Assembly (NCBI GenBank): GCA_963762525.1
Contig: CAVXKT010000001.1
Span: forward strand, 124,001-188,000
Reading direction: 5' to 3'
From: DATFDN01 sp963762525
GTDB taxonomy: Bacteria; Pseudomonadota; Alphaproteobacteria; Acetobacterales; Acetobacteraceae
Length of the DNA: 64,000 bases
Shown here: in pieces, positions 47,526 through 55,617 of the stretch
Numbering within the stretch: position 1 is the stretch's first letter
Layout: the number at the start of each line of letters is the position of its first letter
Made by a program: the position numbers and the translations under genes
Notes under the pieces: model-generated
Told to the model about the DNA's origin: nothing
What the model saw: the letters and a program-made list of their open reading frames with translations, nothing else
The model's database searches: none

Positions 47526-47969
47526 CTACAATGCAGGCGTGGCCCAACTGAGGGATTCGGGTTGGGTCTCATAACGCACCGCATCTTCGGGGATAAGAAC
47601 CCATTTCCGTGCACTGCGTGTCCAAAAATGAATTGTCGGCACAAGCCATGTCGCGTCATCAAGCGTTCCAGGCTTGATATTGCGGTTGGGATACGCGGCG
47701 CCCCCGGGAACATGATAAAGCCTGGTGCCGCAATCAGGGCAAAACCAGCACTCCATCGCCTTGGTCGGGCTGGTCCGGCGAGCAAACATCTTCGGCGTGC
47801 CCTTCGTGACGCGAAAATTGCCTTGGGGAATGACCGCCGCCATCGCGAATGCGGAGCCGGACTGCCGCTGACACTCCGTGCAATGGCAGACGTAAACGGT
47901 TGTCGGCGCCGCCGTGATTTCGTAGCGGACGGAGCCGCACTGACATCCACCTGGTTGCGGAAAATGCAC
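47526..47969 (-). CDS. GFA family protein (CENP-V/GFA zinc fold)
   Basis: The 147-residue protein carries the two zinc sites of the glutathione-dependent formaldehyde-activating family: C9/C11 in GGCQCGSVRY with CHCTECQRQSGSAF, and CWFCPDCGTRLYH later. The Mss4-like beta fold is implied. Members of the family differ widely in role, so formaldehyde handling is not certain. It is a cytosolic single gene converging on the anti-sigma gene. Confidence 0.88.
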   Translation of the reverse strand: MHFPQPGGCQCGSVRYEITAAPTTVYVCHCTECQRQSGSAFAMAAVIPQGNFRVTKGTPKMFARRTSPTKAMECWFCPDCGTRLYHVPGGAAYPNRNIKPGTLDDATWLVPTIHFWTRSARKWVLIPEDAVRYETQPESLSWATPAL

Positions 47970-48026
47970 GACCCTATCCTCCCCGCCTCGGAAACCGGTC
48001 GTTGCCCCGATCTCCTTCGCTCTCCC

Positions 48027-49007
48027 TCACCGCATCCGGTCCTGGTCGCCGATCAGGCGCAGCGGCGCCTGGCCCACGAGCGCCCGCCGGCAGTTTTCCA
48101 GCGCGGCGAGCAAGCCGGCATCGGTCGCGCCCGCCTGCCCCGAATTGTGCGGCGAGCCGATGACGTTGGGCAGGTCGAGAAACGGATGATCCATGCCGAA
48201 CCGGCCATGCCGAACCGGCTCGATCCACCACGCATCGATACAGGCGGTGAAGCGCGGATTGGCGCGCAGGTGCGCGTAGAGTGCCGCCTCCTCAATGATC
48301 TCCCCGCGCGCGAGGTTCACCAGGATCGCATCCTCCTTCATGCGCGCGAGTTGCGCGGCGCCGATCCGGTTCAGCGTGGCGCGCGTGAGCGGGGCGGCGA
48401 CCACCAGCAGATCGGACACGGCCAGCATGTCGTCGAGCCGGTCGGGCGTGCCGATCCAATCGGTCGGCTCCTCGCTGCGGCCGTGTCGGTTGATGGCATG
48501 GACGCGCATCCCGATCCCCCTCGCCAGCCGCGCCGTCGCCCGGCCGACGCCGCCGAAGCCGAAGATGCCGCAGACGCCGCCGGCGAGCATCCGGTTGCGC
48601 GCGAACTGGTCGAATTCGCCGCGCGCGAGCTTGGCGTGCTCGGTCGGCAGCCGCTTGGCGGCGGCGAGCGCCATCGCCAACGCGTGCTCGGCCATCGGCG
48701 CCGCATAGGCGCCGCCGTTGCTCGCCACCGGAACGCCCGACGGCAATTCCGAGAGCCTGATGAAGTCCACACCGGCAGTGACGAACTGCACCAGCCGCAC
48801 GCCGGCGAGCAGCGCCGCCTCTCCCGGGCGGAGCTCCTTGTCGGTGTTTACGGCCAACAGGACGGCGGCCGAGCGCAGCGCCTCGGCGCGCGGCGCCCCG
48901 TCCAGCTCCGGTAAATACGCGATCCGCCCGGCCTCGCCGAGCGTCTCGGCCACGGTTGCCCTATGCGGCGGCTTCAAGTCAAAGCCGATCAGCAGCAACG
49001 GATTCAT
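48027..49007 (-). CDS. D-isomer-specific 2-hydroxyacid dehydrogenase
   Basis: The 326-residue protein has the NAD-binding GFGGVG (residues about 148-153) and the active-site residues of the family: arginine in LVNLARGEIIEE, a glutamate in the following block, and histidine in IGSPHNSG. It reduces 2-oxo acids or oxidises D-2-hydroxy acids. Phosphoglycerate, glyoxylate and phosphonate substrates cannot be told apart from the sequence. It is transcribed divergently from the class III aminotransferase, whose 2-oxo acid products it might reduce. Confidence 0.85.
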   Translation of the reverse strand: MNPLLLIGFDLKPPHRATVAETLGEAGRIAYLPELDGAPRAEALRSAAVLLAVNTDKELRPGEAALLAGVRLVQFVTAGVDFIRLSELPSGVPVASNGGAYAAPMAEHALAMALAAAKRLPTEHAKLARGEFDQFARNRMLAGGVCGIFGFGGVGRATARLARGIGMRVHAINRHGRSEEPTDWIGTPDRLDDMLAVSDLLVVAAPLTRATLNRIGAAQLARMKEDAILVNLARGEIIEEAALYAHLRANPRFTACIDAWWIEPVRHGRFGMDHPFLDLPNVIGSPHNSGQAGATDAGLLAALENCRRALVGQAPLRLIGDQDRMR

Positions 49008-49037
49008 GTGCGGGCGTAAGGCGGCCCGCTGCCCCGG

Positions 49038-49054
49038 TCAAGCCGGCGGCTTGA
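49038..49054. promoter_or_regulatory. palindrome between divergent dehydrogenase and aminotransferase genes
   Basis: TCAAGCC-GGC-GGCTTGA is a perfect seven-base inverted repeat in the 98-base spacer, 31 bases from the dehydrogenase start and 52 from the aminotransferase start. Its position fits an operator shared by both promoters. Confidence 0.35.
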
Positions 49055-49105
49055 GACGAACCCGCGTTGGGGATATCATTTCGCGCATACATACGAGGCG
49101 CGAAA

Positions 49106-50476
49106 ATGGACGACGCATCCGCCGACCTTCTGCTCGACATCGACCGGCGCCATCTGGTGCACCCTCTGGAGCATCCGGCCGAGCGAGGAAATTTGCGCCT
49201 GTTCGTCGAGGGGCGCGGGGCGATGCTGCGCACCAGCGACGGGCGGGAGTTCATCGACGGACTGTCGGGCCTGTGGAACGTCAATATCGGGCATGGCCGG
49301 GCCGAACTCGCCGACGCCGCCGCCCGGCAGATGCGCGCGCTCGCCTATTTCTCCGCCTATGCCGGCTCGACCAACGAACCGGCGATCCGGCTCGCCGAGG
49401 CGATCGTGGCGCGCGCCTATCCGAGTTCGGCGGCGGTTTATTTCACCACCGGCGGTGCCGAGTCGAACGAGAGCGCCTTCAAGACGGCGCGCTACTTCTG
49501 GAAGCGGATGGGCAAGCCGGAGAAGGTAAAGATCATCTCCCGCCAATACGGCTATCACGGCGTCACCCTGGCGGCCATGAGCGCCACCAGCCTGCCCGGC
49601 TACGCCAAGATGTTCGGCCCCCTGGTGCCGGAATTCCTGCAAGTCGCGCCGCCCTACCCGTATCGCTGGCCGGGCAACGGCGATTGCGGCATCGGCGCCG
49701 CCGAGGCGGTCGAGCGAGCGATCGAGGAACACGGCGCCGACACCATCGCCGCCGTGATCGCCGAGCCGGTGATGGGCGCCGGCGGCGTCATCGTGCCGCC
49801 GGACAACTACTTCCCCCGCCTGCGCGATGTCTGCGACCGCCATCAAGTTCTGCTGATCGCCGATGAGGTCATCACCGGGTTCGGACGCACCGGGCGCTGG
49901 TTCGCGTTGGGACGGTGGAATGTCGAGCCCGACATCGTGAGCTTCGCCAAGGGCGTCACCAGCGGCTACCTGCCGCTCGGCGGCATCATCCTCTCGCGCC
50001 GCATCCACGAGGCGATCGAGGACGCCCCGGCCGAGGAGCGCTACATGCACGCCGGCACCTATTCGGGCCATCCGACCTGCTGCGCCGTCGGCCTCGCCAA
50101 TGTGGAGATCATCGAGCGCGAGGGACTGCCGCAACGGGCGGAGGCGGTCGGCAATCGGCTGCTTGAGGGACTTACGCGCAATCTCGCCAGCCTGTCCGCC
50201 GTCGGCGAGGTGCGGGGCTTGGGGATGCTCGCCGGGGTCGAACTGGTGGAGGACAAGGCAAGCCGCAGGCCGGCGATGGGCCTCGGCGCGAAGGTAGCGG
50301 CCGAGGCCGGCAAGCGCGGCCTCATCCTGCGCGTCCGCGGCGGCACCGCGGGACATCAAGGCGGTCCGGCGAGCGGCGATTCACTCTGCCTCGCCCCGCC
50401 GCTGATGACGCCCGAGGCCACGATCGACCGGCTCGTGGACATCGTGGGGGAGTCGATTGCGGCGGTGGCGGGGTAG
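49106..50476 (+). CDS. class III (omega-type) aminotransferase
   Basis: ATG 49106 follows GAGG at 7 bases and encodes 456 residues. PLP-enzyme motifs of class III are present: GLSGLWNVNIGHGRAEL, TTGGAESNESAFKTAR, the cofactor aspartate in LLIADEVITGFGRTG, and the Schiff-base lysine in SFAKGVTSGYLPLGG. Such enzymes move amino groups from omega-amines or beta-alanine to pyruvate. A Gly-rich insert near residues 411-422 (RGGTAGHQGGPAS), just before the conserved LCLAPPL, is unusual and may reflect a local error. The substrate is unknown. Confidence 0.87.
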   Translation: MDDASADLLLDIDRRHLVHPLEHPAERGNLRLFVEGRGAMLRTSDGREFIDGLSGLWNVNIGHGRAELADAAARQMRALAYFSAYAGSTNEPAIRLAEAIVARAYPSSAAVYFTTGGAESNESAFKTARYFWKRMGKPEKVKIISRQYGYHGVTLAAMSATSLPGYAKMFGPLVPEFLQVAPPYPYRWPGNGDCGIGAAEAVERAIEEHGADTIAAVIAEPVMGAGGVIVPPDNYFPRLRDVCDRHQVLLIADEVITGFGRTGRWFALGRWNVEPDIVSFAKGVTSGYLPLGGIILSRRIHEAIEDAPAEERYMHAGTYSGHPTCCAVGLANVEIIEREGLPQRAEAVGNRLLEGLTRNLASLSAVGEVRGLGMLAGVELVEDKASRRPAMGLGAKVAAEAGKRGLILRVRGGTAGHQGGPASGDSLCLAPPLMTPEATIDRLVDIVGESIAAVAG

Positions 50477-50555
50477 ACCTCCTCGGGAATACGCTCCCCG
50501 CATCGGGTCGGCGGTATTCTATGAGCAACCCGCCGTATCCCGCATCCTCGCGCCA

Positions 50556-50580
50556 CTCTCCGCCCCCGCGGGGTGGAGAG
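50556..50580. terminator. bidirectional hairpin between aminotransferase and adk
   Basis: CTCTCC-G-CCCC-CGC-GGGG-T-GGAGAG is a ten-pair stem with one mismatch in the 165 bases between converging stops. It resembles the intergenic repeat at 42248. It lacks a long T run, so termination would be weak or Rho-assisted. Confidence 0.4.
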
Positions 50581-50641
50581 GGAGTAGGAGTCGGCGGGTC
50601 CGTCCGATCTGTAAATTCGGCAGCCTTGGGAGGGGTGCGGC

Positions 50642-51310
50642 TCAGCCGCCGGGTCCGCGACGGAGTCCGTCCAGCACCGCCGCCAACTGCCGCGTCACCT
50701 CGTCGATCTCCGCCATGCCGTCCACCGTGAAAAACCGCCCCTGCGCCTGATAATGCGGCAGGATCGGTGCGGTCTGGCGGTGATAGGCTTCGAGGCGGGT
50801 GCCCACCTTGTCCCGGCTGTCGTCGGCGCGGCGGACGAATTCGCGTGAGCCGCAAACATCGCACACGCCGGACACGAGCGTCGGCTTGAAGACGTCGTGA
50901 TAGCCCTCGCCGCAGCGGGCGCAGGTGAAGCGGCCGGCAATGCGCTCGGTGAGCGCGGCGTCGTCCACCGCGAGCTCGATCACCGCATCGAGCCGCCGCC
51001 CCTTCTCGGCGAGCATCGCATCCAGCGCCCGGGCCTGCGGAACAGTGCGCGGGAAGCCGTCGAGGATGAAGCCCCGCGCGCAATCCGGCCGCTGGATCCG
51101 CGCGGCCAGCATGCGGACGATGATGTCGTCGGAGACCAGGGCGCCCGACTCCATGACCGCCTTCGCCTCGCGCCCGATCGGGCTATCGGCGGCCACCTCG
51201 GCGCGCAGCATCTCGCCGGTGCTGATCTGGGCGATGCCGTATCGCTCCTCCAGCCGCTTGGCCTGGGTGCCCTTCCCCGCTCCCGGCGGCCCCAGCAGCA
51301 GCAGGTTCAT
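50642..51310 (-). CDS. adk: adenylate kinase with zinc LID
   Basis: The 222-residue enzyme has the P-loop GPPGAGKGTQ (residues 7-16), the AMP-site segment FILDGFPRTVPQA, and four zinc-binding cysteines in the LID: C130, C133, C150 and C153. It interconverts ATP+AMP and 2 ADP. Its ATG overlaps the secY stop as ATGA, the usual alphaproteobacterial order. The rpsM-rpsK-rpoA-rplQ block that normally follows is missing here. Confidence 0.95.
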   Translation of the reverse strand: MNLLLLGPPGAGKGTQAKRLEERYGIAQISTGEMLRAEVAADSPIGREAKAVMESGALVSDDIIVRMLAARIQRPDCARGFILDGFPRTVPQARALDAMLAEKGRRLDAVIELAVDDAALTERIAGRFTCARCGEGYHDVFKPTLVSGVCDVCGSREFVRRADDSRDKVGTRLEAYHRQTAPILPHYQAQGRFFTVDGMAEIDEVTRQLAAVLDGLRRGPGG

Positions 51311-52644
51311 CGTCGGTTTCTCACCCGCGATTTGCGAATCAAGCCCTCATACTGATGGGCCAGCAGATGCGACTGGATCTGCGTCACCGTGTCCATCGTG
51401 ACGGAGACGACGATCAGGATCGAGGTGCCGCCGAAATAGAACGGCAGGCCATAATCGCTGATGAGCAGCTCCGGCAACAGGCAGACCGCCGCCAGGTAGA
51501 TGCCGCCCACGGTGGTGAGCCGGGTCAGCACATAGTCGAAGTAGTCCGCGGTCGCAGTGCCCGGTCGGATGCCGGGCACGAAGCCGCCATACTTCTTGAG
51601 GTTGTCGGCGGTTTCCTGCGGGTTGAAGACGACGGCGGTATAGAAATACGAGAAGAAGATGATGAGCGCGGCATAGAGCGCCATGTACGCCGGCGTGCCG
51701 TGGCCGAGCTGGGCGGCGAGAAAGCCGAGCCAGCCCGTCCCGCCGCCCGAGAAGCCCGCGATGGTCGCCGGGATCAGCAGGATCGAGCTCGCGAAGATCG
51801 GCGGGATCACGCCCGAGGTGTTGATCTTCAGCGGCATATGCGTCGAATCGCCGCCGAACATGCGATTGCCGACCTGGCGTTTCGGGTATTGCACCGGCAC
51901 CCGCCGATAGGCCCGCTCCATGAATACGATGCAGGCGATGGTGGCGAAGGCCAGCACCAGGAAGCCGCCGATGAAGGCCGGCGACAGCGCGCCGGTCGCG
52001 CCCAGTTGCAACAGCGATGCCATCGCGTTCGGCAGATTGGCGACGATGCCCGCCATGATGATCAGGCTGGTGCCGTTGCCGACGCCGCGGGCGGTGATCT
52101 GCTCGCCCACCCACATCAGGAACATCGTGCCGCCGACCAGCGTAATGACGCAGGTGAACAGGAACATCGGTCCCGGCGCCGGCACCGCCGGCCCGAAACT
52201 GCCGCGCATCGACTCGAGCCCGACGGCGATGCCGTAGGACTGGAAAAAGGCGATCAGAACGGTGAGATAGCGCGAATACTGGTTGAGCTTCACCCGGCCC
52301 TGCTCGCCCTCCTTCTTCAGCGCCTCCAGCGACGGAACGGCGGCGGTCAGCAACTGGATGATGATGCTGGCGCTGATATACGGCATGATATTCAGCGCGA
52401 ACACCGTCATCCGCCCCAGCGCGCCGCCGCTGAACATGTTGAACATGCCCAGGATGCCGCCGCCGTGCTGCTGCAGCATCTCGGTCATCACCGAGGCATC
52501 GACGCCGGGCACGGGGATATACGACCCGACGCGATAGACGATCAGTGCGCCAAGGGTGAACCAGATGCGCTTCTTGAGCTCGGTCGCCTTCGACAGAACG
52601 CCGAGATTGAGGTTGGAGGCGAGCTGTTCGGCCGCGGAGGCCAT
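51307..52644 (-). CDS. secY: protein translocase subunit SecY
   Basis: ATG 52644 (MASAAEQLASNLNLG) is preferred to a TTG two codons earlier. The 445-residue protein has ten membrane helices, a plug region (LGMFNMFSGGALGRMTVFAL), and the cytoplasmic loop QYPKRQVGNRMFGG. It forms the central channel of the Sec translocon with SecE and SecG. It lies between rplO and adk in the spc operon. Confidence 0.95.
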   Translation of the reverse strand: MASAAEQLASNLNLGVLSKATELKKRIWFTLGALIVYRVGSYIPVPGVDASVMTEMLQQHGGGILGMFNMFSGGALGRMTVFALNIMPYISASIIIQLLTAAVPSLEALKKEGEQGRVKLNQYSRYLTVLIAFFQSYGIAVGLESMRGSFGPAVPAPGPMFLFTCVITLVGGTMFLMWVGEQITARGVGNGTSLIIMAGIVANLPNAMASLLQLGATGALSPAFIGGFLVLAFATIACIVFMERAYRRVPVQYPKRQVGNRMFGGDSTHMPLKINTSGVIPPIFASSILLIPATIAGFSGGGTGWLGFLAAQLGHGTPAYMALYAALIIFFSYFYTAVVFNPQETADNLKKYGGFVPGIRPGTATADYFDYVLTRLTTVGGIYLAAVCLLPELLISDYGLPFYFGGTSILIVVSVTMDTVTQIQSHLLAHQYEGLIRKSRVRNRR

Positions 52645-52659
52645 GGACAATTCCCCGGG

Positions 52660-53157
52660 CTACGAGGCTGCGGTTTCGGTGGCGGCCGTGGGGGCGACGG
52701 TGGTGGTGACGGTGCCGCCGGCCTTCTCGACGGCGGCCCGTGCCGCCGCCGATGCCCCCGACAGGGTGATCGTCAGCGCCCGCGTGACCTCGCCTTTGGC
52801 GAGCAGACGCACGCCGGCGAGCTTCTTCGAACGCCGGACCAGCCCCGCCGCGCGCAGCGTCTCCTCGGTGATCGGCTGCGCGGCATCCAGCCGGCCGGCG
52901 GCGATCGCCTGCTCCAGCGTGCTCAGGTTGATCGGCGCGTATTCCTTGCGGAACGGGTTGTGAAATCCGCGTTTGGGCAACCGCCGGTAAATCGGCAGCT
53001 GGCCGCCCTCGAAGCCGTTGATGGCGACGCCGCTGCGCGCCAACTGGCCCTTCACGCCCTTGCCCGAGGTCTTGCCCTTGCCCGAGCCGATGCCGCGGCC
53101 GAGGCGCTTCGACTTGTGCCGCGCGCCCGCATTGTCGCGCAACTCGTTCAGCTTCAT
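52660..53157 (-). CDS. rplO: 50S ribosomal protein L15
   Basis: MKLNELRDNAGARHKSKRLG is the conserved L15 start, followed by the glycine-rich GRGIGSGKGKTSGKGVKGQ and the C-terminal globular domain. The 165 residues include a short Ala/Thr-rich tail. It is a late-assembly 23S rRNA binder. The gene is 2 bases from rpmD. Confidence 0.96.
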   Translation of the reverse strand: MKLNELRDNAGARHKSKRLGRGIGSGKGKTSGKGVKGQLARSGVAINGFEGGQLPIYRRLPKRGFHNPFRKEYAPINLSTLEQAIAAGRLDAAQPITEETLRAAGLVRRSKKLAGVRLLAKGEVTRALTITLSGASAAARAAVEKAGGTVTTTVAPTAATETAAS

Positions 53158-53158
53158 C

Positions 53159-53356
53159 TCAGGACAGCTCCTCCACCCGGATCAGGTGGGCGACCTTGCG
53201 CAGCATCCCGCGCGTGGCCGGCGTGTCCACGAGGTCGCGGCTGCGATGCATCTTGTTGAGGCCGAGGCCGATCAGGGTCTCTCGCTGGCCGGGCTTGCGC
53301 CCGATCGGCGAGCCGGTCTGCGTCACCCGCACGCGCTTCGTGGTCGGCTCAGCCAT
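53159..53356 (-). CDS. rpmD: 50S ribosomal protein L30
   Basis: ATG 53356 gives 65 residues with L30 features: RVTQTGSPIGRKPGQRETL and LGLNKMHRSRDLVDTPATRG. The gene is short and overlaps the end of rpsE by 8 bases. It keeps the normal place between rpsE and rplO. Confidence 0.94.
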   Translation of the reverse strand: MAEPTTKRVRVTQTGSPIGRKPGQRETLIGLGLNKMHRSRDLVDTPATRGMLRKVAHLIRVEELS

Positions 53357-53930
53357 GGGCGCTCGCCTCCGTCTCCGCCTGCGGCATCGCGTCGCGGCGC
53401 GGGCCGAGGATGTCGGAGACCTTCTTGCCGCGCCGGTTGGCGACCATGCGCGGCGAGGCACAGCGGGCGAAGCCGGCGAAGGTCGCCTTGACCATGTTGT
53501 GCGGGTTGCGGCTGCCGAGCGACTTCGCCACCACGTCGTGAATGCCGAGGCTCTCGAAGACGGCGCGCAGCGGGCCGCCCGCGATGATGCCGGTACCGGC
53601 GCTGGCCGAGCGCAGCACCACCTTGCCGGCACCGAACCGGCCTTCGACGTCGTGGTGCAGCGTCCTTCCCTCCTTCATCGGCACCCTTATCATGCCGCGT
53701 TTGGCGCGCTCGGTGGCCTTGCGGATGGCCTCGGGCACTTCGCGCGCCTTGCCGGCGCCGTAGCCGACCCGGCCCTTCTGATCGCCCACCACCACCAGCG
53801 CGGCGAAGGCGAAACGACGGCCGCCCTTCACCACCTTGGCGACCCGGTTGATGGTGACGAGCTTATCGATGATGCCGTCATCGGCCTCGTCGCGGTCGCG
53901 CCGGCGGCCTTCGCGGGGTTCACGTGCCAT
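53349..53930 (-). CDS. rpsE: 30S ribosomal protein S5
   Basis: The 193-residue protein has the double-stranded RNA-binding fold (VVKGGRRFAFAALVVVGDQKG, RVGYGAGKAREVPEAIRKA) and the C-terminal S5 domain (RSASAGTGIIAGGPLRAVFE). An N-terminal extension rich in Arg, Glu and Asp is present, as in other alphaproteobacteria. Confidence 0.96.
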   Translation of the reverse strand: MAREPREGRRRDRDEADDGIIDKLVTINRVAKVVKGGRRFAFAALVVVGDQKGRVGYGAGKAREVPEAIRKATERAKRGMIRVPMKEGRTLHHDVEGRFGAGKVVLRSASAGTGIIAGGPLRAVFESLGIHDVVAKSLGSRNPHNMVKATFAGFARCASPRMVANRRGKKVSDILGPRRDAMPQAETEASAHG

Positions 53931-53941
53931 TGCTCAATTCC

Positions 53942-54304
53942 TCAGAATGCCAGCCCGCCTTCGCGGGCGGCGTCGGCCAGCGCCTTGACGCGGCCGTGAT
54001 AGAGATACGCGCCGCGATCGAACACCACTTCCTTGACCCCGGCCGCCAGCGCCCGCTCGGCAATCAGCTTGCCGACGGCGGCGGCGGCGCCCTTGTCGGC
54101 GCCGGTGCGCAGGTCCGTGCGCAGCCCCTTGTCGAGCGACGAAGCGGCGACCACCGTCCGACCCGCGGCATCATCGATCACCTGCGCGTAAATGTGCTTC
54201 GACGAGCGGAACACCGACAACCGCGCCCGGCCGCCGCCCTTCCGGCGAAGCTGGAAGCGCAGCCGCCGGCGCCGACGCTCCCGCAATTCCTGCAGCACGC
54301 TCAT
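53942..54304 (-). CDS. rplR: 50S ribosomal protein L18
   Basis: At 120 residues it is normal size. RARLSVFRSSKHIYAQVIDD and the closing RGAYLYHGRVKALADAARE are L18 signatures. It binds 5S rRNA. It is followed by rpsE after 11 bases. Confidence 0.96.
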   Translation of the reverse strand: MSVLQELRERRRRRLRFQLRRKGGGRARLSVFRSSKHIYAQVIDDAAGRTVVAASSLDKGLRTDLRTGADKGAAAAVGKLIAERALAAGVKEVVFDRGAYLYHGRVKALADAAREGGLAF

Positions 54305-54305
54305 G

Positions 54306-54840
54306 CTACTTCTTCTTGCCTTCCTTGCGGCGGATGACCTCGTCGGCGTAGCGGACGCCCTTGCCCTTGTACGGCTCCGGCGGGCGCCAGGCGCGGATCT
54401 CGGCGGCCACCTGACCGACCAGCCGCTTATCCACGCCCTCCACCCGCACCGCGGTCGGCCGCTCGCAGGTGATCTTGATCCCCGGCGGGGATCGGATACA
54501 CCACGTCGTGCGAGTAGCCCAGGTTAAGCACCAGTTTCTGACCCTGGACAGCGGCGCGGTAGCCGGTTCCGGTGATTTCCATCGACCTGCTGAAACCCGC
54601 GGAGACGCCGCGCACCATGTTGGCGACATTCGCGCGCGTCGTTCCCCACATCATGCGCGCTTGCCGCGCGTTGCCGCGCGGGGCGATCGTCACCTTGCCG
54701 TCGGACACGGTCGCCTCGACGAACTCCGTCAGCGGCAGCCGAAGCTCGCCCAGTCTTCCCTTGGCGGTGAGTTCGCGCCCGGCGATCGCCACCTGCACGC
54801 CGTCGGGAATTTCCACCGGGTATTTGCCTATGCGCGACAT
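54306..54840 (-). CDS. rplF: 50S ribosomal protein L6 (one frameshift)
   Basis: The start is ATG 54840 (MSRIGKYPVEIPDGV). The N-terminal part runs to LVLNLGYSHDVVYPIPAG and the C-terminal part (ITCERPTAVRVEGVDKRLVG, ending RRKEGKKK) continues one frame over. The break lies near 54487 in CCCCGCCGGGG. The span is 535 bases, exactly one more than needed for 177 codons plus stop. Removing one G restores a normal L6. Because L6 is essential and usually single-copy, this is best read as a sequencing error and calibrates all other frameshifts here. Confidence 0.93.
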
Positions 54841-54847
54841 CGCACCC

Positions 54848-55246
54848 TCAGAACACGCGACACAAGACCTCGCCGCCGACATTGGCGGCGCGGGCCTCGG
54901 CGTCCGACATCACCCCGCGCGGCGTGGACAGCACCGAGACGCCCAGTCCGGCATAAAAGCGCGGCAGCTCCTTGATCTTCGAATAGACGCGCCGCCCCGG
55001 CTTAGAGACGCGGTGGATCTCCTTGATGACCGGCTCGCCCTCGTTGTATTTCAGCTCGATGCGCAGATTGGCGATCCCCGGCCGCACCTCCTCGGCCGAG
55101 AAGCCGCGGATATAGCCCTCGCGCCGCAGCACGTCGAGCACGTTGGCCCGCAGTTTCGAGGCCGGCGCCACGCAACTCGTATGCCGCGCCCGTTGCGCGT
55201 TGCGGATGCGGGTGAGCATGTCACCCAACGGGTCCGACATCGACAT
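54848..55246 (-). CDS. rpsH: 30S ribosomal protein S8
   Basis: MSMSDPLGDMLTRIRNAQRA and the conserved C-terminus with VLSTPRGVMSDAEARAANVG identify S8. It has 132 residues. A second ATG two codons in is equally possible. It binds the central domain of 16S rRNA and often represses its own operon. Confidence 0.96.
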   Translation of the reverse strand: MSMSDPLGDMLTRIRNAQRARHTSCVAPASKLRANVLDVLRREGYIRGFSAEEVRPGIANLRIELKYNEGEPVIKEIHRVSKPGRRVYSKIKELPRFYAGLGVSVLSTPRGVMSDAEARAANVGGEVLCRVF

Positions 55247-55256
55247 CAGAACCCCC

Positions 55257-55562
55257 TTACCAGCTTGCCTTGACCATGCCGGGAATATGCCCGTTCGACG
55301 CGAGATCGCGCAGCGCGATGCGACAGAGCTTGAACTTGCGGTAGTTGCCGCGCGAGCGCCCGGTCAACTCGCAGCGCAGCCGCACCCGCACCCGCGCGCC
55401 GTTGCGCGGCAGCCGGGCGAGCTTCAGCGTGGCGTTGAAGCGATCCTCCACCGGCAGGCTGCGATCCATCACGATCGACTTCAGCTCGGCGCGCTTCGCC
55501 TTATCGCGCGCCGCCATCCGCATGCGCATCTTGTTACGGTTGACCTGCGATGTCTTGGCCAT
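55257..55562 (-). CDS. rpsN: 30S ribosomal protein S14 (zinc-free type)
   Basis: ATG 55562 gives 101 residues (MAKTSQVNRNKMRMRM). The C-terminal LTGRSRGNYRKFKLCRIALR is the S14 signature. The CxxC pairs of the zinc-binding type are absent, which is the long C-minus form normal for proteobacteria. Confidence 0.96.
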   Translation of the reverse strand: MAKTSQVNRNKMRMRMAARDKAKRAELKSIVMDRSLPVEDRFNATLKLARLPRNGARVRVRLRCELTGRSRGNYRKFKLCRIALRDLASNGHIPGMVKASW

Positions 55563-55617
55563 CCTGTCTCCTACCTCCGGAACCCGTCGGGCCGCCGCCC
55601 GACGGGACTTCCCAACT

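Noticed and set aside
51355..53259. Plus-strand open frame of about 630 codons opposite secY, rplO and rpmD
   Set aside because: It is antisense to conserved ribosomal and translocon genes, and it is His/Arg/Gln-rich with no domain.
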